From positions 186,001-250,000 of the forward strand of contig CAZMYW010000027.1 of assembly GCA_964570625.1 (NCBI GenBank): 64,000 bases of DNA, read 5' to 3'. The notes below the pieces were generated by a model. It did not search any database. It was not told the origin of the DNA and saw nothing but the letters and a program-made list of their open reading frames with translations. Of the stretch, positions 15,632 to 25,832 are shown in pieces. Every line of letters begins with the position of its first letter. Position 1 is the first letter of the stretch. The translations under genes and the position numbers were made by a program. The stretch comes from JBFLXB01 sp964570625 (GTDB lineage Bacteria > Nitrospirota > Nitrospiria > 2-01-FULL-66-17).

Positions 15632-17878
15632 TCACGACCGGTTGACCACATACTCGGGAAATCGCCTGAGCTCTTCGACGAACCGAGTCCAGGAATGCCG
15701 GGATTCCAGCACGTCATACGCATTGTTGATCACAACCTGGAGTTGGGATTTGTCATTGTGGATTCGCTTGAGGCACTCGACGTAGGCCTGGACGTCGTCA
15801 TACGGGTCAATCAGGAAGCCCGTTTTCCCATCAACGATCAATTCGCCGACGCCGCCGACGTGTGACGCAACAATCGGCAGCCCGGCCGATATCGCCTCCA
15901 GCAGCACGTTCGGCAAACCGTCCCACTGCGAGGTGTAGAGATAGAGATCGAAGCGCTCCGTTGGAAGCGACGAGAGACCATCAAAGGCTCCATGATAGGT
16001 CACATTTTTGAGACGCTTCAATCTCCCGATCGAGATCTCGCGATCAAGCAGCGAGGTGCCATACACGTGAAATGTGAACGGAAGCTCCTGGCAAGCCACA
16101 GCAATCCGTTCAAGGATGTCCGGCCGCTTCTGCCTATCCAATCTCCCGGCCCAGAGAATATCGAGTCCATCCTTCCGGGCCAACATACCGCTCGGCTCCG
16201 GCCTCCGGCCGCTTGCCATCGGCTGATAGTGAACAAAGAGCTTCTCCGGGTCAAAAGCGTAGATTTTCTGGAGCTCATTCAAGAAGGTCTGATTATCGCT
16301 CCCCACCGCCTTCAAATGATCAAAACACTCGGAGAGGTACGAAAAGGCGTACCCGACTGACTTGCCCTCATCGGTCACATCCTGACAGAAGACATTTGCG
16401 TAGAGATTCGAGATCTGCTTGAGCGCACTGCCGTGTTTGACAAATACCCTGTAACCAAGATCGGAGTTTACATTGTGCACCACTGGCGGGGCCATCTGAA
16501 GGAGCAGCCGGGCCAGGAGTCTCTCCTGTTCCCTAGCCGACAAGCGAACACACATCCTTCCAAAATCGATCAAGCGAACGTTCTCCGGCAGTCTATTAGC
16601 CCATGGTGAATCCGTGTTCTCGGTGGCGATCACGACGACGCCGTCTCCCAATCTGTATCTACGAAGCGCATCAATGTAGTTTAGCGTCTCGAGGTCGGCC
16701 CCCCCTCGCTTCAACCACGGGACGAGCACGACGTGGCTCACGCCATCGCCGTATAAGCGACAGAGTTCTACGTAGTGCTCAGCGCTCCTCGCTACCGGAA
16801 CGCGATAGGTCTCGATCCTCCTCAGGACGCTGCTCTCAGGAAACACCTCCGGATCGATGGCGTGAATCGCACGCCACTCGTCCATCAGCCACGCCGGAAA
16901 ACCTCTCGCAGGCGCGGCCGCCCGTTGAACGGTGTTTCTCAAATACTTGGCCGTCTTATAGAGGACCGCCGACGACCGAACCACCGGAATCACGACTGAC
17001 ATCGATGATCTGTAGAGACGCAGACTGAGATCTCTCACCACCCGACGCAGCTTCCTGAGAAGCGCCGGGTTCGAATCACTCGTTTGTTCGGGCTTCCCTC
17101 CTCCAGGCCCATCGAGGCCCTGTCGCCGACTCCTATCACCCACAAGAGACAAGAATCTCTTAAGCTCAAACAGCTTCGTCGGCCTCACGAGTCGGTTGGA
17201 GTCAATATCAAAGGCCAATCGCGAACCGCTCTGTTTCGCTCTGATGAAATGCACTGTCTCAGGCACGACGTGGTGTTCAATGTCGTCGGCCAGCGTCTCA
17301 CAGTTGAAATGCCAGTCCTCGAAGCCGAATCCCGAGTCCAGACCCGACCGGTCGAACGGATGGGCCAACAATATTTCCCGGCGGGCAACACAGATATTGG
17401 TCCAGTGGTTGCAGTCGATCAAATCCTCGAGAAAAACATCGTCCTCATAAGACGAGCGTTGGCGGAAGATCAGATTCTTGGCCCCGAACGCGACCTGGTA
17501 TTCCGGATGTACGATGACGTCCTTCCCGCTGCGGTTGAGGTAGGACCAGGCCTTCCACAGCCACTCGCGTCCCATGAGGTCATCCGCGTCGAGAAAACCC
17601 ACGTAGGTTCCGGACGCTTTCGCGACCCCGTAGTTCCTTGCCAGACCGGGGTCTCCAAAGCCAACCGATTCCACCACGACTTTCGATCCTTTGTACGTCG
17701 CGAAATAGTCGTTTGTCGCGTGATCGACCAGATCCAAGATGACGACTACTTCAGTGGAAACCATTTTCTGCCGCGCGTACTCGGAGGCTCGGCACACGCT
17801 CTGCATGGTTCGATGTGCCAGCCGTCCTTCATGATGGGCAGTGACAACCACTGAGATGTCGATACGAGTCGTGGCCAT
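15632..17878 (-). CDS. Two-domain glycosyltransferase: N-terminal GT2, C-terminal GT4
   Basis: 748 residues from ATG 17878 (an in-frame ATG at 17914 would overlap the upstream gene). The first ~230 residues are GT2 (ISVVVTAHHEGRLAHR, YVGFLDADDLMGREWLW). After a linker, the last ~360 are GT4 (HVVLVPWLKRGGADLETLN, DILWAGRLDRQKRPDIL, WDGLPNVLLEAISAGLPIVAS). Such fusions usually make two successive linkages of one repeat unit. The sugars cannot be read from sequence. It follows a methyltransferase by about 20 bp. Confidence 0.85.
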   Translation of the reverse strand: MATTRIDISVVVTAHHEGRLAHRTMQSVCRASEYARQKMVSTEVVVILDLVDHATNDYFATYKGSKVVVESVGFGDPGLARNYGVAKASGTYVGFLDADDLMGREWLWKAWSYLNRSGKDVIVHPEYQVAFGAKNLIFRQRSSYEDDVFLEDLIDCNHWTNICVARREILLAHPFDRSGLDSGFGFEDWHFNCETLADDIEHHVVPETVHFIRAKQSGSRLAFDIDSNRLVRPTKLFELKRFLSLVGDRSRRQGLDGPGGGKPEQTSDSNPALLRKLRRVVRDLSLRLYRSSMSVVIPVVRSSAVLYKTAKYLRNTVQRAAAPARGFPAWLMDEWRAIHAIDPEVFPESSVLRRIETYRVPVARSAEHYVELCRLYGDGVSHVVLVPWLKRGGADLETLNYIDALRRYRLGDGVVVIATENTDSPWANRLPENVRLIDFGRMCVRLSAREQERLLARLLLQMAPPVVHNVNSDLGYRVFVKHGSALKQISNLYANVFCQDVTDEGKSVGYAFSYLSECFDHLKAVGSDNQTFLNELQKIYAFDPEKLFVHYQPMASGRRPEPSGMLARKDGLDILWAGRLDRQKRPDILERIAVACQELPFTFHVYGTSLLDREISIGRLKRLKNVTYHGAFDGLSSLPTERFDLYLYTSQWDGLPNVLLEAISAGLPIVASHVGGVGELIVDGKTGFLIDPYDDVQAYVECLKRIHNDKSQLQVVINNAYDVLESRHSWTRFVEELRRFPEYVVNRS

Positions 17879-17898
17879 ACCGGCGTAGCTGACGGTCT

Positions 17899-18882
17899 CT
17901 ACAGCCCCCTCCACATCGCCCGAATCTTTTGGGCATGAAGGATTCGCTTCAGAAGGTCCGGCTCATTTTTAGCGTCGGTCAAAAGCCGCGCCAGTCGTCC
18001 CCCCATCTGATCGTGGAGGGATTTCATGTCGGTGCAGATCCGAGTCCGGAAGGTATCGTCGTTCGCCTCTTTGGTGATCAATTGCCTCAACAGCGATTCT
18101 AGTTCCGGAGCCGTATTGAAGTGGGGCTTGTGGAACACACATGTGCAGTGCCACGACTCCTGATGTTGTTCCATGACCAACATCCCGGTCCGCTCATACA
18201 TTCGACGCAAGGACTCGGGGCTATAGTAGTAATACTGACCCAGCGTGTGTTTCCCAAACCGATACCAGTCGTTGTTTTGTTCGATGCGGTTCCACGCCTC
18301 GGGCACCGAGTTGATTGCGTGGTGACACACACCCATCCCACCGGGTTTGAGGACCCTGGCCATTTCCAACGCGTACGGCCACGTGTCTTCCAACGCAATG
18401 TGGACAAAGACGTCGTAGCTGAAGAAGAAATCGATGTGGTCGTCACCAACGGGCTGAAAGTCTCTCCCGTTACCCAGAAGAAATTCGACGTTGGTAATTC
18501 CGGCCGACTCACAGCGTTCTCTGGTCCGTCGCAGCATGTCGTCCGACACATCCAACACGATCATCTTTTTGACCAGCGGCGCAATACGAACCGTCCACTT
18601 GCCGCCCCCTGGGCCGACCTCCAGGACGGTCATCTCCTTTGTGAGAAATCTCTCGGCATACGTGCGGAAATAAAACTGATCCCGCTCACGCTGTTGGGTC
18701 GCATCGTCATTCCATTCATCACCCAAATGCGAATAGTCGGCACCGAACTGGGCCTTCCAGGATTTACTGTATTCATTCCAATCCTGTGCGTAGCGGTTTC
18801 CGGAGCGCGGGGAGCCCTTTGCACCGCCTGCGGCGCCCACAATCCTCTTGATCCGTTCCAACCACCTGCCAAGCGCGCTCAT
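17899..18882 (-). CDS. Class I SAM-dependent methyltransferase
   Basis: 327 residues from ATG 18882, which overlaps the upstream stop (ATGA). VLEVGPGGGKWTVRIA is SAM motif I, MIVLDVSDDML motif II, and DFFFSYDVFVHIALEDTWPYALEMARVLKPGG the post-motif region. The family methylates small molecules or sugars. Within this locus a sugar O-methylation or end-modification of the polysaccharide is likely (inference). Confidence 0.8.
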   Translation of the reverse strand: MSALGRWLERIKRIVGAAGGAKGSPRSGNRYAQDWNEYSKSWKAQFGADYSHLGDEWNDDATQQRERDQFYFRTYAERFLTKEMTVLEVGPGGGKWTVRIAPLVKKMIVLDVSDDMLRRTRERCESAGITNVEFLLGNGRDFQPVGDDHIDFFFSYDVFVHIALEDTWPYALEMARVLKPGGMGVCHHAINSVPEAWNRIEQNNDWYRFGKHTLGQYYYYSPESLRRMYERTGMLVMEQHQESWHCTCVFHKPHFNTAPELESLLRQLITKEANDDTFRTRICTDMKSLHDQMGGRLARLLTDAKNEPDLLKRILHAQKIRAMWRGL

Positions 18883-19991
18883 CTGGTGTTTCCCCCCTGG
18901 GTACGGCCCAACCATTTCCGCCTCGGCCACGTCAACGCTCTCCACAACAAGTACGGATAGGATTTCCGATAGTCGGCCACCGCGAACAACGCCTGCTCCA
19001 TCTGCTTCCAGGCTTCCTGAGATCGCCGCCACTCGTCAATGTGCTTCTTCAACGCAAGGATACAGGTCTGCCGAAAGACATTCTCCGCGCTCATGCCGTT
19101 GAAGAGGCCCCGGGTTTCGGTTGGTCGCCCATAGAACGACAAGAGGAGCGTCATCATCATTTTTTCGGTGTCGCACGTCGCCACGGAGTTGAACAACTTG
19201 GCCAAGGCGACGTCTTCCCGCGGTTCATGCCGATACACGCGGTCCATGCCGCCATTCACCAGGAATTCGGTCAACAGAACCCCGATTTCGAACTTCACCT
19301 CGGCCTCACTCCCTTTCAGGGAATTGGCCGCGTGAATCCGATACTGCAATAACGGCATCTCAATGACCTGCACGGGGTGGCGGTGACAGAGCCTCAGGAA
19401 AAACTCGTAGTCATGGGTGAATCTCAGATTCGAGAAAACCCCGATGCCATCGAAGACACTTCTCCGGCAGAAGAGGTTCGAGGTGGTCATCAGAAAGTTT
19501 CCGGCCAGCAGATCCAGCACGATGTCGTTCGATCCCTTGAACGACGTTTTCGGGTCGTGTGTAGCCCAGTTCTCCTCCGCTCCCCGCACGACCCTCAGCG
19601 AGGCGCTTTGTTCGTCGATCACTTCGATATGACTGAATACCGCCTGTACACCGCGGTCGGCATCCAGCAGTTGGACCGCCTCTGCGAATCGATTCCGGTA
19701 GTACACATCATCGGAATTGAGGATGCTGAGGTATTCTCCTCGGGCGAGTTGAATACCTCGATTGATGGTCTGAGCAGCCCCCTGATTCGCGTGCGCGAAA
19801 TACGTGATCCGGTCGTCGCGAATGCCTTTGACAACGCCTTCCGAACCATCGGTCGACCCATCGTTGATGATAATCAACTCGAAATCCGAGAAGGACTGCG
19901 CCAAGACCGACTCAATCGCCTCCCCCACGAATTTCTCGTGGTTATAAAGAGGGATGATGACGCTGACCCTGGGATGATCGTTATTCGCCAT
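18879..19991 (-). CDS. GT2-family glycosyltransferase
   Basis: 370 residues from ATG 19991 (MANNDHPRVSVIIPLYNHE). GT2 signatures: FELIIINDGSTDGSEG, ANQGAAQTINRGIQLARGEYLSILNSDDVYY, and FTHDYEFFLRLC. The start lies inside the end of the upstream methyltransferase gene (11-bp overlap) and its stop overlaps the next start, so expression is tightly coupled. Confidence 0.85.
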   Translation of the reverse strand: MANNDHPRVSVIIPLYNHEKFVGEAIESVLAQSFSDFELIIINDGSTDGSEGVVKGIRDDRITYFAHANQGAAQTINRGIQLARGEYLSILNSDDVYYRNRFAEAVQLLDADRGVQAVFSHIEVIDEQSASLRVVRGAEENWATHDPKTSFKGSNDIVLDLLAGNFLMTTSNLFCRRSVFDGIGVFSNLRFTHDYEFFLRLCHRHPVQVIEMPLLQYRIHAANSLKGSEAEVKFEIGVLLTEFLVNGGMDRVYRHEPREDVALAKLFNSVATCDTEKMMMTLLLSFYGRPTETRGLFNGMSAENVFRQTCILALKKHIDEWRRSQEAWKQMEQALFAVADYRKSYPYLLWRALTWPRRKWLGRTQGGNTR

Positions 19992-20862
19992 AAGGGCTTT
20001 TGTACGAGTTCTTGTCGACCGCCGTCCGCTGAGTCTTGATGCCGATAAAAGTCCCCCTGGAGTCTGTCCGATAGTAACCACGAAGCATGTTTTCCGCGAT
20101 ACTCGGCCCCAGGTTGTCATACTGTTCCATCACCAGATCGAAACCGACATCAAGGATCGCCTGAAGTAGGTCCTCTCGTTGTATCCAGAACGATCGACGA
20201 TTGTCCCAAGAAGCCCATTTCACGTTCTCTCGTTTGTTGAATGCTTTTTCGTTCGGGAATTCCGTGTACCACCTACCGGCAAGCCCTTCGTTTTCACTGA
20301 GCTGCGACAGAACGAACCTGTCGGTTCGATCCCCTCCCTCTATCTTGGCCAAGACCTGTCGCATCCACCATGGTAATCGCGACCTCATGTTGACGGCATT
20401 GGTCGCAAAGTGTGTCTGCAGGATCATAAGTTTCGTCGTCACGGATGACAGCGTTTCAAGGAAATGTCTAGGCTTATCGAGGTGATACAGCAGACCACAG
20501 CAGAACACGACGTCGAATACACCGTGTTTGGCGATGTTTAACGCGTTGTCCTTCACAAACTCCAGGTTCGGCAGGCTGGTTCTTGATTTCACGTAGTGGC
20601 ACGCGGCGATATTGGCCTCACGCACCTCGATACCGAGCACCTGAAATCCCATCCGGGCAAACTCGACCGCATACCCGCCCTCCAAACACCCAATGTCGGC
20701 CAATCGAAGGTGACGTTTATCTCCAGGGAACACGGTCTCCAACAGTCGCCGCGCCGAAACGAACCAGGGATGGGCATCCATCGAATACCCGAGATCGGGT
20801 TTCGTGAACGTTCCGTTGTCCAGGCGAATGTTGTGGGCGGTGAATCCAACGGAACGGATCAC
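19981..20862 (-). CDS. Class I SAM-dependent methyltransferase
   Basis: 293 residues from a GTG start at 20862 that overlaps the ABC permease stop (GTGA). RLADIGCLEGGYAVEFARMG is motif I, VLGIEVREANI motif II, and GVFDVVFCCGLLYHLDKPRHFLETL typical for methyltransferase fold 25-like enzymes. The frame is open upstream through the permease gene, but that segment is not protein-like. Likely a polysaccharide- or sugar-modifying methyltransferase. Confidence 0.8.
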   Translation of the reverse strand: MIRSVGFTAHNIRLDNGTFTKPDLGYSMDAHPWFVSARRLLETVFPGDKRHLRLADIGCLEGGYAVEFARMGFQVLGIEVREANIAACHYVKSRTSLPNLEFVKDNALNIAKHGVFDVVFCCGLLYHLDKPRHFLETLSSVTTKLMILQTHFATNAVNMRSRLPWWMRQVLAKIEGGDRTDRFVLSQLSENEGLAGRWYTEFPNEKAFNKRENVKWASWDNRRSFWIQREDLLQAILDVGFDLVMEQYDNLGPSIAENMLRGYYRTDSRGTFIGIKTQRTAVDKNSYKSPYGE

Positions 20863-21680
20863 AACACCTCCGCAAACGAGGGTTTCAGCCTTCGGAAAAC
20901 GGTCGCCCCGATCCCGAGGGCGCACATCGTCACGATCACCAGATACAAAAATCCCCAGGGATCGAACTCCGTCTTCCCAAGCATCGCCATCCGATATCCT
21001 TCCACCACATGCAGCATCGGGTTCAGATCGAACCACTTCTGCAACGGTTCCGGGACGACCGATCTCGGGTAAAAGATCGGGGTCAAAAAGAGCCAGATGT
21101 TGATCGCCACACCTGTCATATGCCCCACGTCCCGCAGAAACACATTCAACGCGGACAAGAGCCACGACAGACCGAGCGCAAAGAGCCCGGCAACCATCAG
21201 ATAGGGAACGAGCCACAGCAGGTTCAACGAGATCCCCAGACCCGAAAACAGGATGAACGCCAGAAAAATCGTCACCGCAATCAAGTGATTCAGCACCGCC
21301 GCCGACAAACCGACGATCGGGAAGATTTCGGAGGGGAACACCATTTTCTTGATCAAGTTCGATTGTTCCACTACAGCAAAAGGAGCTCGATTCATGACTT
21401 CGGCGAAAAACATCCAGGGGAGTAGCCCCGCGATCATCCATAAAGCGAACGACGTTCCCCCGTATTCGGGCCCGATACGGACCTTCAGGAGCACGGCGAA
21501 CACAAAGAAATACAGACCGATCTGCGTCAGCGGGTAAATCACGGACCAGAAGAACCCCATGAGGGATCCGACATAGCGCGCGCGCAGATCGCGCGCCACC
21601 ATGCTGCGGATCATATACTCGCTCTGCCAGAGCACACGGCCGAGCTGGATGGGCATGCCGACTACCTTAGGAACGGCCAC
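20859..21680 (-). CDS. wzm: ABC-2 type polysaccharide exporter permease (Wzm-like)
   Basis: 273 residues with six predicted helices, an amphipathic start, MIRSMVARDLRARYVGSLMGFFW (the conserved cytosolic interface region, residues 23-46), and LFLTPIFYPRSVVPEPLQKWFDLNPML near the C-terminus, as in KpsM/Wzm permeases. With the Wzt ATPase it moves finished undecaprenyl-PP-linked polysaccharide across the inner membrane. Unusually, the ATPase gene is ~6.6 kb away at 28329-29591, with glycosyltransferase, acyltransferase, aminotransferase and methyltransferase genes in between. Confidence 0.9.
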   Translation of the reverse strand: MAVPKVVGMPIQLGRVLWQSEYMIRSMVARDLRARYVGSLMGFFWSVIYPLTQIGLYFFVFAVLLKVRIGPEYGGTSFALWMIAGLLPWMFFAEVMNRAPFAVVEQSNLIKKMVFPSEIFPIVGLSAAVLNHLIAVTIFLAFILFSGLGISLNLLWLVPYLMVAGLFALGLSWLLSALNVFLRDVGHMTGVAINIWLFLTPIFYPRSVVPEPLQKWFDLNPMLHVVEGYRMAMLGKTEFDPWGFLYLVIVTMCALGIGATVFRRLKPSFAEVL

Positions 21681-21706
21681 GGTGCCTCCGAAGATCCATC
21701 GCGTCC

Positions 21707-24613
21707 TTAGAGCCTGGGACTGAAGTCATATTGTTCGAGTGTCAGGTTGGGACTGTAGTACGGGTCCCCGGCCGCCAGAACGTCGCGCCATTTGTTTCGA
21801 ATGAACGCCTGTTCCTTGGTCACCCGCTCTCTCCACTCGGGCGTGGCGTCATGGCTACCGCCGCTTGCAGACTCGTGGTGATACAGCTCGGCATAGGGCG
21901 TGAACACGATCAGATATCCCTTCTCACGGACCTTCAGACACAGATCCACGTCGTTGTAACAGTAGGCCAACGCCTCCTCAAACCCTCCGACTTCGTCGAA
22001 CACCGTTCTACGCATCATCATGCAAGCGGCCGTCACCGCGCTGACATTCTGGATCACGTTCAAGCGGCCCAGATAGCCATTACTTTGGCGAGGAAACCCG
22101 CGATGCGCATGGTCGGCCAGCCCACCGAGCCCGAGCACCACCCCACCGTGCTGAACCGTTTCGTCGTAATGAAAGAGCTTCGCCCCGACCGCCCCCACGT
22201 CCTCCCGCTGAGCGAATTCGAGCATGGCGGACAGCCATTCCGGGCTGATCACCTCCGTGTCGTTATTCAAAAACACGAGGATGTCCGACTCCGTGGATCG
22301 GGCGGCGAAATTGTTAATCGCTGAGAAATTGAACGGCTGATCGTACGAGCTGACCCTGATCTTCCGGTCCTCGGCAATCGCTCGGAGGTACTCGCGGGTC
22401 TCCTGCTCGGTGCTGCCGTTGTCCACGATCAGAATTTCGAACTCTGAATACTCGGTCCTGGAGAGAATCGACGAGACGCAGCGCTTCAATAAGGGCGCCT
22501 TGTCGCGCGTGGGGATGATGATGCTGACCTTCGGTTGTCCCTGGATTCTATATTTCACTCGATACGAGGTCGGGAATTTGCCGTCCACCACCTCGGCATC
22601 CAGCCGACGACTGCTGAGATACTCCCCAATCGCCTTCCTTGCCGCATACAGCGCGTGCGGCTTCGCCAGATTGTTCGCCGCCGCGGACCCCTGCACAGCT
22701 CGCCAGTGATATAGGACCTTGGGAATTCGCCGGATCCGATTCGTCTGCTGGATGACGCGGAGGAACAGGTCGTAGTCCTGCGCCCCATCGTATCCCTCTC
22801 GAAAGCCACCGACCTTGTCAATGAGCGTTTTCCGGATCACGGCAAAGTGACACACGTAGTTATAGGACAGAAACAGATCCGGAGACCACTCGGGTTTGAA
22901 ATAGGGTTCGTACCGCTGCTCACCCGCCGCCGGGACCTTGTCCTCATCCGAGTACGCGAGATCGACGGCGGGGTCGCGATTCAAGAGGTTCACGACCTCA
23001 TATAGAGCAAACGGAGCTAGGGTGTCGTCATGGTCAAGGAAACCGAGGTATTCGCCCGTAGCCAGTTTCAACGCCTCATTAGAATTCCCAGCAATCCCAC
23101 GATTCTGAGACAAGAACACGCTCCGGATTCGAGAGTCTCGGCGAGCGTAGCCCTTGATAATTTGGCCGATATACTCCTGACTCGATCCTCCGTCGGCAAA
23201 ACAGAGCTCCCACTGGTCATACGTCTGCTGCAGCACCGATTCGATGCAGCGGATCAGCAAATCTCGATCCGTGTTGTACACAGGGGTGATCAGGCTGATC
23301 TTGGGGCGGTATGACCAAGATTTGGACTCTATGGCCATGGCTTTCAATTCATCAGGACTCGGCTCATTTTTCGAAATCCACGATTGATATGTCGGGTCGG
23401 TGGAAATCTCCTTCCGATCTTGATTGGATCGAAAGCTCTTCCCAAGACGACGGTATATGTGTTTGATAAAATTCCAACTCACCGTCTTGTCACGACGTGC
23501 AGGTTGATGTTCCTCTTGTTCCCGTTCCTTTGGATTGACACGTACAGCGGACTGAAGCTGAACGACCTGTTGATCTAGCCGAACGATTGCTCTGTCCTTC
23601 TGCAAGAGGGTATTGACAAAGTCTGCGTTAAACAGGTCGTACTTCCCTGTTAGTCGAATGAAATCGACCATCGAAAATCCGAGTTTATCCAGTACACGAT
23701 GCCGTATATCTCTATCGTCGAGTAGGTTAAAGAGGGTAAAGACTGCAAAATTTCGATGAGCCGTCGATTCAGTTTCTAACGCCAACATCGAGATATAGAA
23801 GGGCACCAGACTCTCATCAAACGAATCTGCATATTTCGTTTTTATCTCGGGAAAAACACCAAACAGTTGGTTAGCCGATTTGAGTCTCAAGAAGTTATTT
23901 ATGATATAGGTGTGCTCCGCCACAAGTCTGTTATTGGCCTCCGGCCTATTCCCACTCGCATTGCCTTCTCCTGAAAACACCCTGAACTCAGTTAGGTACT
24001 CCGGAATAATGTGGACTTCATACTTCATGCAGAGCCTGATCCAGAAGTCGAAATCCGGCAACTGAGCGAATCTTTCATCGTAATAGCCAACCTCCTCATA
24101 ACAGGCTTTGCGGATCAAAACGGTAGGATGGCAGAGGGCATTTGCACGAAAAAAGAATTGATTGAGCCATTCAAATCGTGTTCGGTTCGGTTGCTCAAAG
24201 ACTCCATGATATGGATCCTCACCCTCAGGAATATCGTTCCCTATTTCATCTATAAATTGCGGATACGAAAACACTGCCCCGATCCGTGGATTCTCACTTA
24301 AATACAACACTTGCTTCTCCAATTTATCTCGCCGGAAGAGATCATCTGAACTCAAAACGGCAATGTACTCTCCCTTCGCCTCCCGAACGCAGTTATTTAG
24401 GGCCGCGCTTGCGCCTTGATTCCTTTCAAAACAGAAAAGGCGAATTCTCGGATCCTTGCATGTTCTTACGACATGAGCCGTTCCATCGCTAGATCCATCA
24501 TCCGTAACAACGATCTCAAAGTCCTGATACGTCTGGGACAGAACGCTCTGAATCGATCCTGCGATATACTTCGCATGATTGAAAGAAGGAATCACAACGG
24601 TGACCTTCGGCAT
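21707..24613 (-). CDS. Triple GT2-domain glycosyltransferase
   Basis: 968 residues with three GT2 domains: (1) residues ~1-240, VTVVIPSFNHAKYIAGS, VVTDDGSSDGT, VLSSDDLFRRDKL; (2) from ~430, ISLITPVYNTDRDLLI, YLGFLDHDDTLAPFAL, GYDGAQDYDLFLRV; (3) from ~690, VSIIIPTRDKAPLLKR, LIVDNGSTEQETREYL, VFLNNDTEVISPEW, YCYNDVDLCLKVREKG. Multi-domain enzymes of this kind polymerise or build several linkages of a polysaccharide. Base composition changes inside the gene at ~23340, between domains 1 and 2: lower G+C on the N-terminal side. ATG 24613 is preferred; codons upstream come from a duplicated 27-bp junction. Confidence 0.85.
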   Translation of the reverse strand: MPKVTVVIPSFNHAKYIAGSIQSVLSQTYQDFEIVVTDDGSSDGTAHVVRTCKDPRIRLFCFERNQGASAALNNCVREAKGEYIAVLSSDDLFRRDKLEKQVLYLSENPRIGAVFSYPQFIDEIGNDIPEGEDPYHGVFEQPNRTRFEWLNQFFFRANALCHPTVLIRKACYEEVGYYDERFAQLPDFDFWIRLCMKYEVHIIPEYLTEFRVFSGEGNASGNRPEANNRLVAEHTYIINNFLRLKSANQLFGVFPEIKTKYADSFDESLVPFYISMLALETESTAHRNFAVFTLFNLLDDRDIRHRVLDKLGFSMVDFIRLTGKYDLFNADFVNTLLQKDRAIVRLDQQVVQLQSAVRVNPKEREQEEHQPARRDKTVSWNFIKHIYRRLGKSFRSNQDRKEISTDPTYQSWISKNEPSPDELKAMAIESKSWSYRPKISLITPVYNTDRDLLIRCIESVLQQTYDQWELCFADGGSSQEYIGQIIKGYARRDSRIRSVFLSQNRGIAGNSNEALKLATGEYLGFLDHDDTLAPFALYEVVNLLNRDPAVDLAYSDEDKVPAAGEQRYEPYFKPEWSPDLFLSYNYVCHFAVIRKTLIDKVGGFREGYDGAQDYDLFLRVIQQTNRIRRIPKVLYHWRAVQGSAAANNLAKPHALYAARKAIGEYLSSRRLDAEVVDGKFPTSYRVKYRIQGQPKVSIIIPTRDKAPLLKRCVSSILSRTEYSEFEILIVDNGSTEQETREYLRAIAEDRKIRVSSYDQPFNFSAINNFAARSTESDILVFLNNDTEVISPEWLSAMLEFAQREDVGAVGAKLFHYDETVQHGGVVLGLGGLADHAHRGFPRQSNGYLGRLNVIQNVSAVTAACMMMRRTVFDEVGGFEEALAYCYNDVDLCLKVREKGYLIVFTPYAELYHHESASGGSHDATPEWRERVTKEQAFIRNKWRDVLAAGDPYYSPNLTLEQYDFSPRL

Positions 24614-24632
24614 AACCGATCGACCCCTCATC
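24606..24632. repeat. 27-bp junction repeat, copy A
   Basis: Matches 25825-25851 with two mismatches. At both sites it spans the same features: a M-R-G codon string, then ATG-CCG-AA of a gene start. At 25825 the M-R-G string is the true C-terminus of the aminotransferase gene; here it is a leftover in front of the glycosyltransferase. Confidence 0.75.
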
Positions 24633-24689
24633 TCTCACCAACAATCACTAATCTACTCCGTCCCCTCGACACTCCTTCGAGGATTCTCG

Positions 24690-25832
24690 TTAAGCACAAT
24701 TGATCTGTCTATTCGCCTCGCGTAAGTCCATAATGGGCTTCTCGACGAATCTGTATGCGATCAGTGCGCCTAACACCAACATGAACCAGTAGATAAAGTA
24801 ATTTCTAACTGCTGCCAACAGACCAATTTGGGGGAAAATAACGGTCACAACCTTTAATAGTAAGGAATAGTGAATCAGGTACATTGAATATGACAAAACA
24901 CTGATCCACGTAACTACTGTGTAGATCACAATCCATGGCCTATTTAGGTAATAGCAGAAAGGGAACAGCATCAATAAGCTGAGACTGCAGGAGCTAAAAT
25001 AGATTGTCTTTGCGAATAATCCGATATTCCCCAGCTCACTCAAATATCTCCCTATGATGAAATTACAACATAGAAGAAGTATCCCCATTCCGAACATGAT
25101 ATTCTTGGAGGCCCTCCAGAACCTTTGATGGTAGAACATTACATACGCACCCAGAACGCCAAACATAATTGAGTCTAGTCTTAACACCACAATCTTCCTG
25201 AACAAGATGTCCCAGCCATGAAGATCAGTCTCTGGGTAGCGCAAATGCTGATTGAATCGCATCAAGATACTTACGAAAATCGTCAACATTACCACGTACA
25301 ACAATGACTTCTGTTTTCCGCCACCAATCTTGACCGAAAGAGCGAACAGCACCGGCGTTAAGAGATAAAACCATTCCTCAACCGCTAAGGTCCAAGCTTC
25401 GCCAAAGAAGTCTGGATGAGGGTTCACAACGTTCTGAAGGAACAGGCCGTATTCTAGAAAACTGATGTCACCCTCGTTCCAGACCACAGCAGCCATAACT
25501 ACGTTAATGGATAGAAACAGATAGTAGTTGGGAAGTGTTCGATACCATCGCCGTTTCCAGAATCTCAGTATGTCTTCCAAGCCACCCTTTTCTCGCTCAA
25601 ACAACCTGACCAGAATAGAGCCAACGAGGAACCCGCTTAACACAAAAAACAGCTCTACTCCCCAGAATCCGAGAGTCGCGAACAGTCTTGTGACCAGGGG
25701 GAACTCGGCGCTGAGCAATATGCTGCTGTGTTCAATAACTACCGCCAGGATGGCGATTGACCGGAGTAGATCTAAACCGAAAACTCTCCTTTCGTAATCA
25801 ATATGAGAGCCCAGAACGTCCCATTTCGGCAT
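24690..25832 (-). CDS. Acyltransferase 3 family membrane O-acyltransferase
   Basis: 380 residues with about ten hydrophobic helices and the N-terminal family motif FGLDLLRSIAILAVVIEHSS (catalytic His). RRWYRTLPNYYLF and a FGEAWTLAVEEWFYLLTPVLF segment are also typical. These enzymes O-acetylate or acylate surface polysaccharides from the periplasmic side. The gene has low G+C (23 of 60 bases in the line starting at 25021). It looks inserted between the aminotransferase and the triple GT gene, because a 27-bp junction sequence flanks it. Confidence 0.88.
   Translation of the reverse strand: MPKWDVLGSHIDYERRVFGLDLLRSIAILAVVIEHSSILLSAEFPLVTRLFATLGFWGVELFFVLSGFLVGSILVRLFEREKGGLEDILRFWKRRWYRTLPNYYLFLSINVVMAAVVWNEGDISFLEYGLFLQNVVNPHPDFFGEAWTLAVEEWFYLLTPVLFALSVKIGGGKQKSLLYVVMLTIFVSILMRFNQHLRYPETDLHGWDILFRKIVVLRLDSIMFGVLGAYVMFYHQRFWRASKNIMFGMGILLLCCNFIIGRYLSELGNIGLFAKTIYFSSCSLSLLMLFPFCYYLNRPWIVIYTVVTWISVLSYSMYLIHYSLLLKVVTVIFPQIGLLAAVRNYFIYWFMLVLGALIAYRFVEKPIMDLREANRQINCA

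Noticed and set aside
17060..17085. tRNA-like T-loop string (gggttcgaatcac)
   Set aside because: It lies inside the two-domain glycosyltransferase gene; no acceptor stem or anticodon arm can be formed around it.
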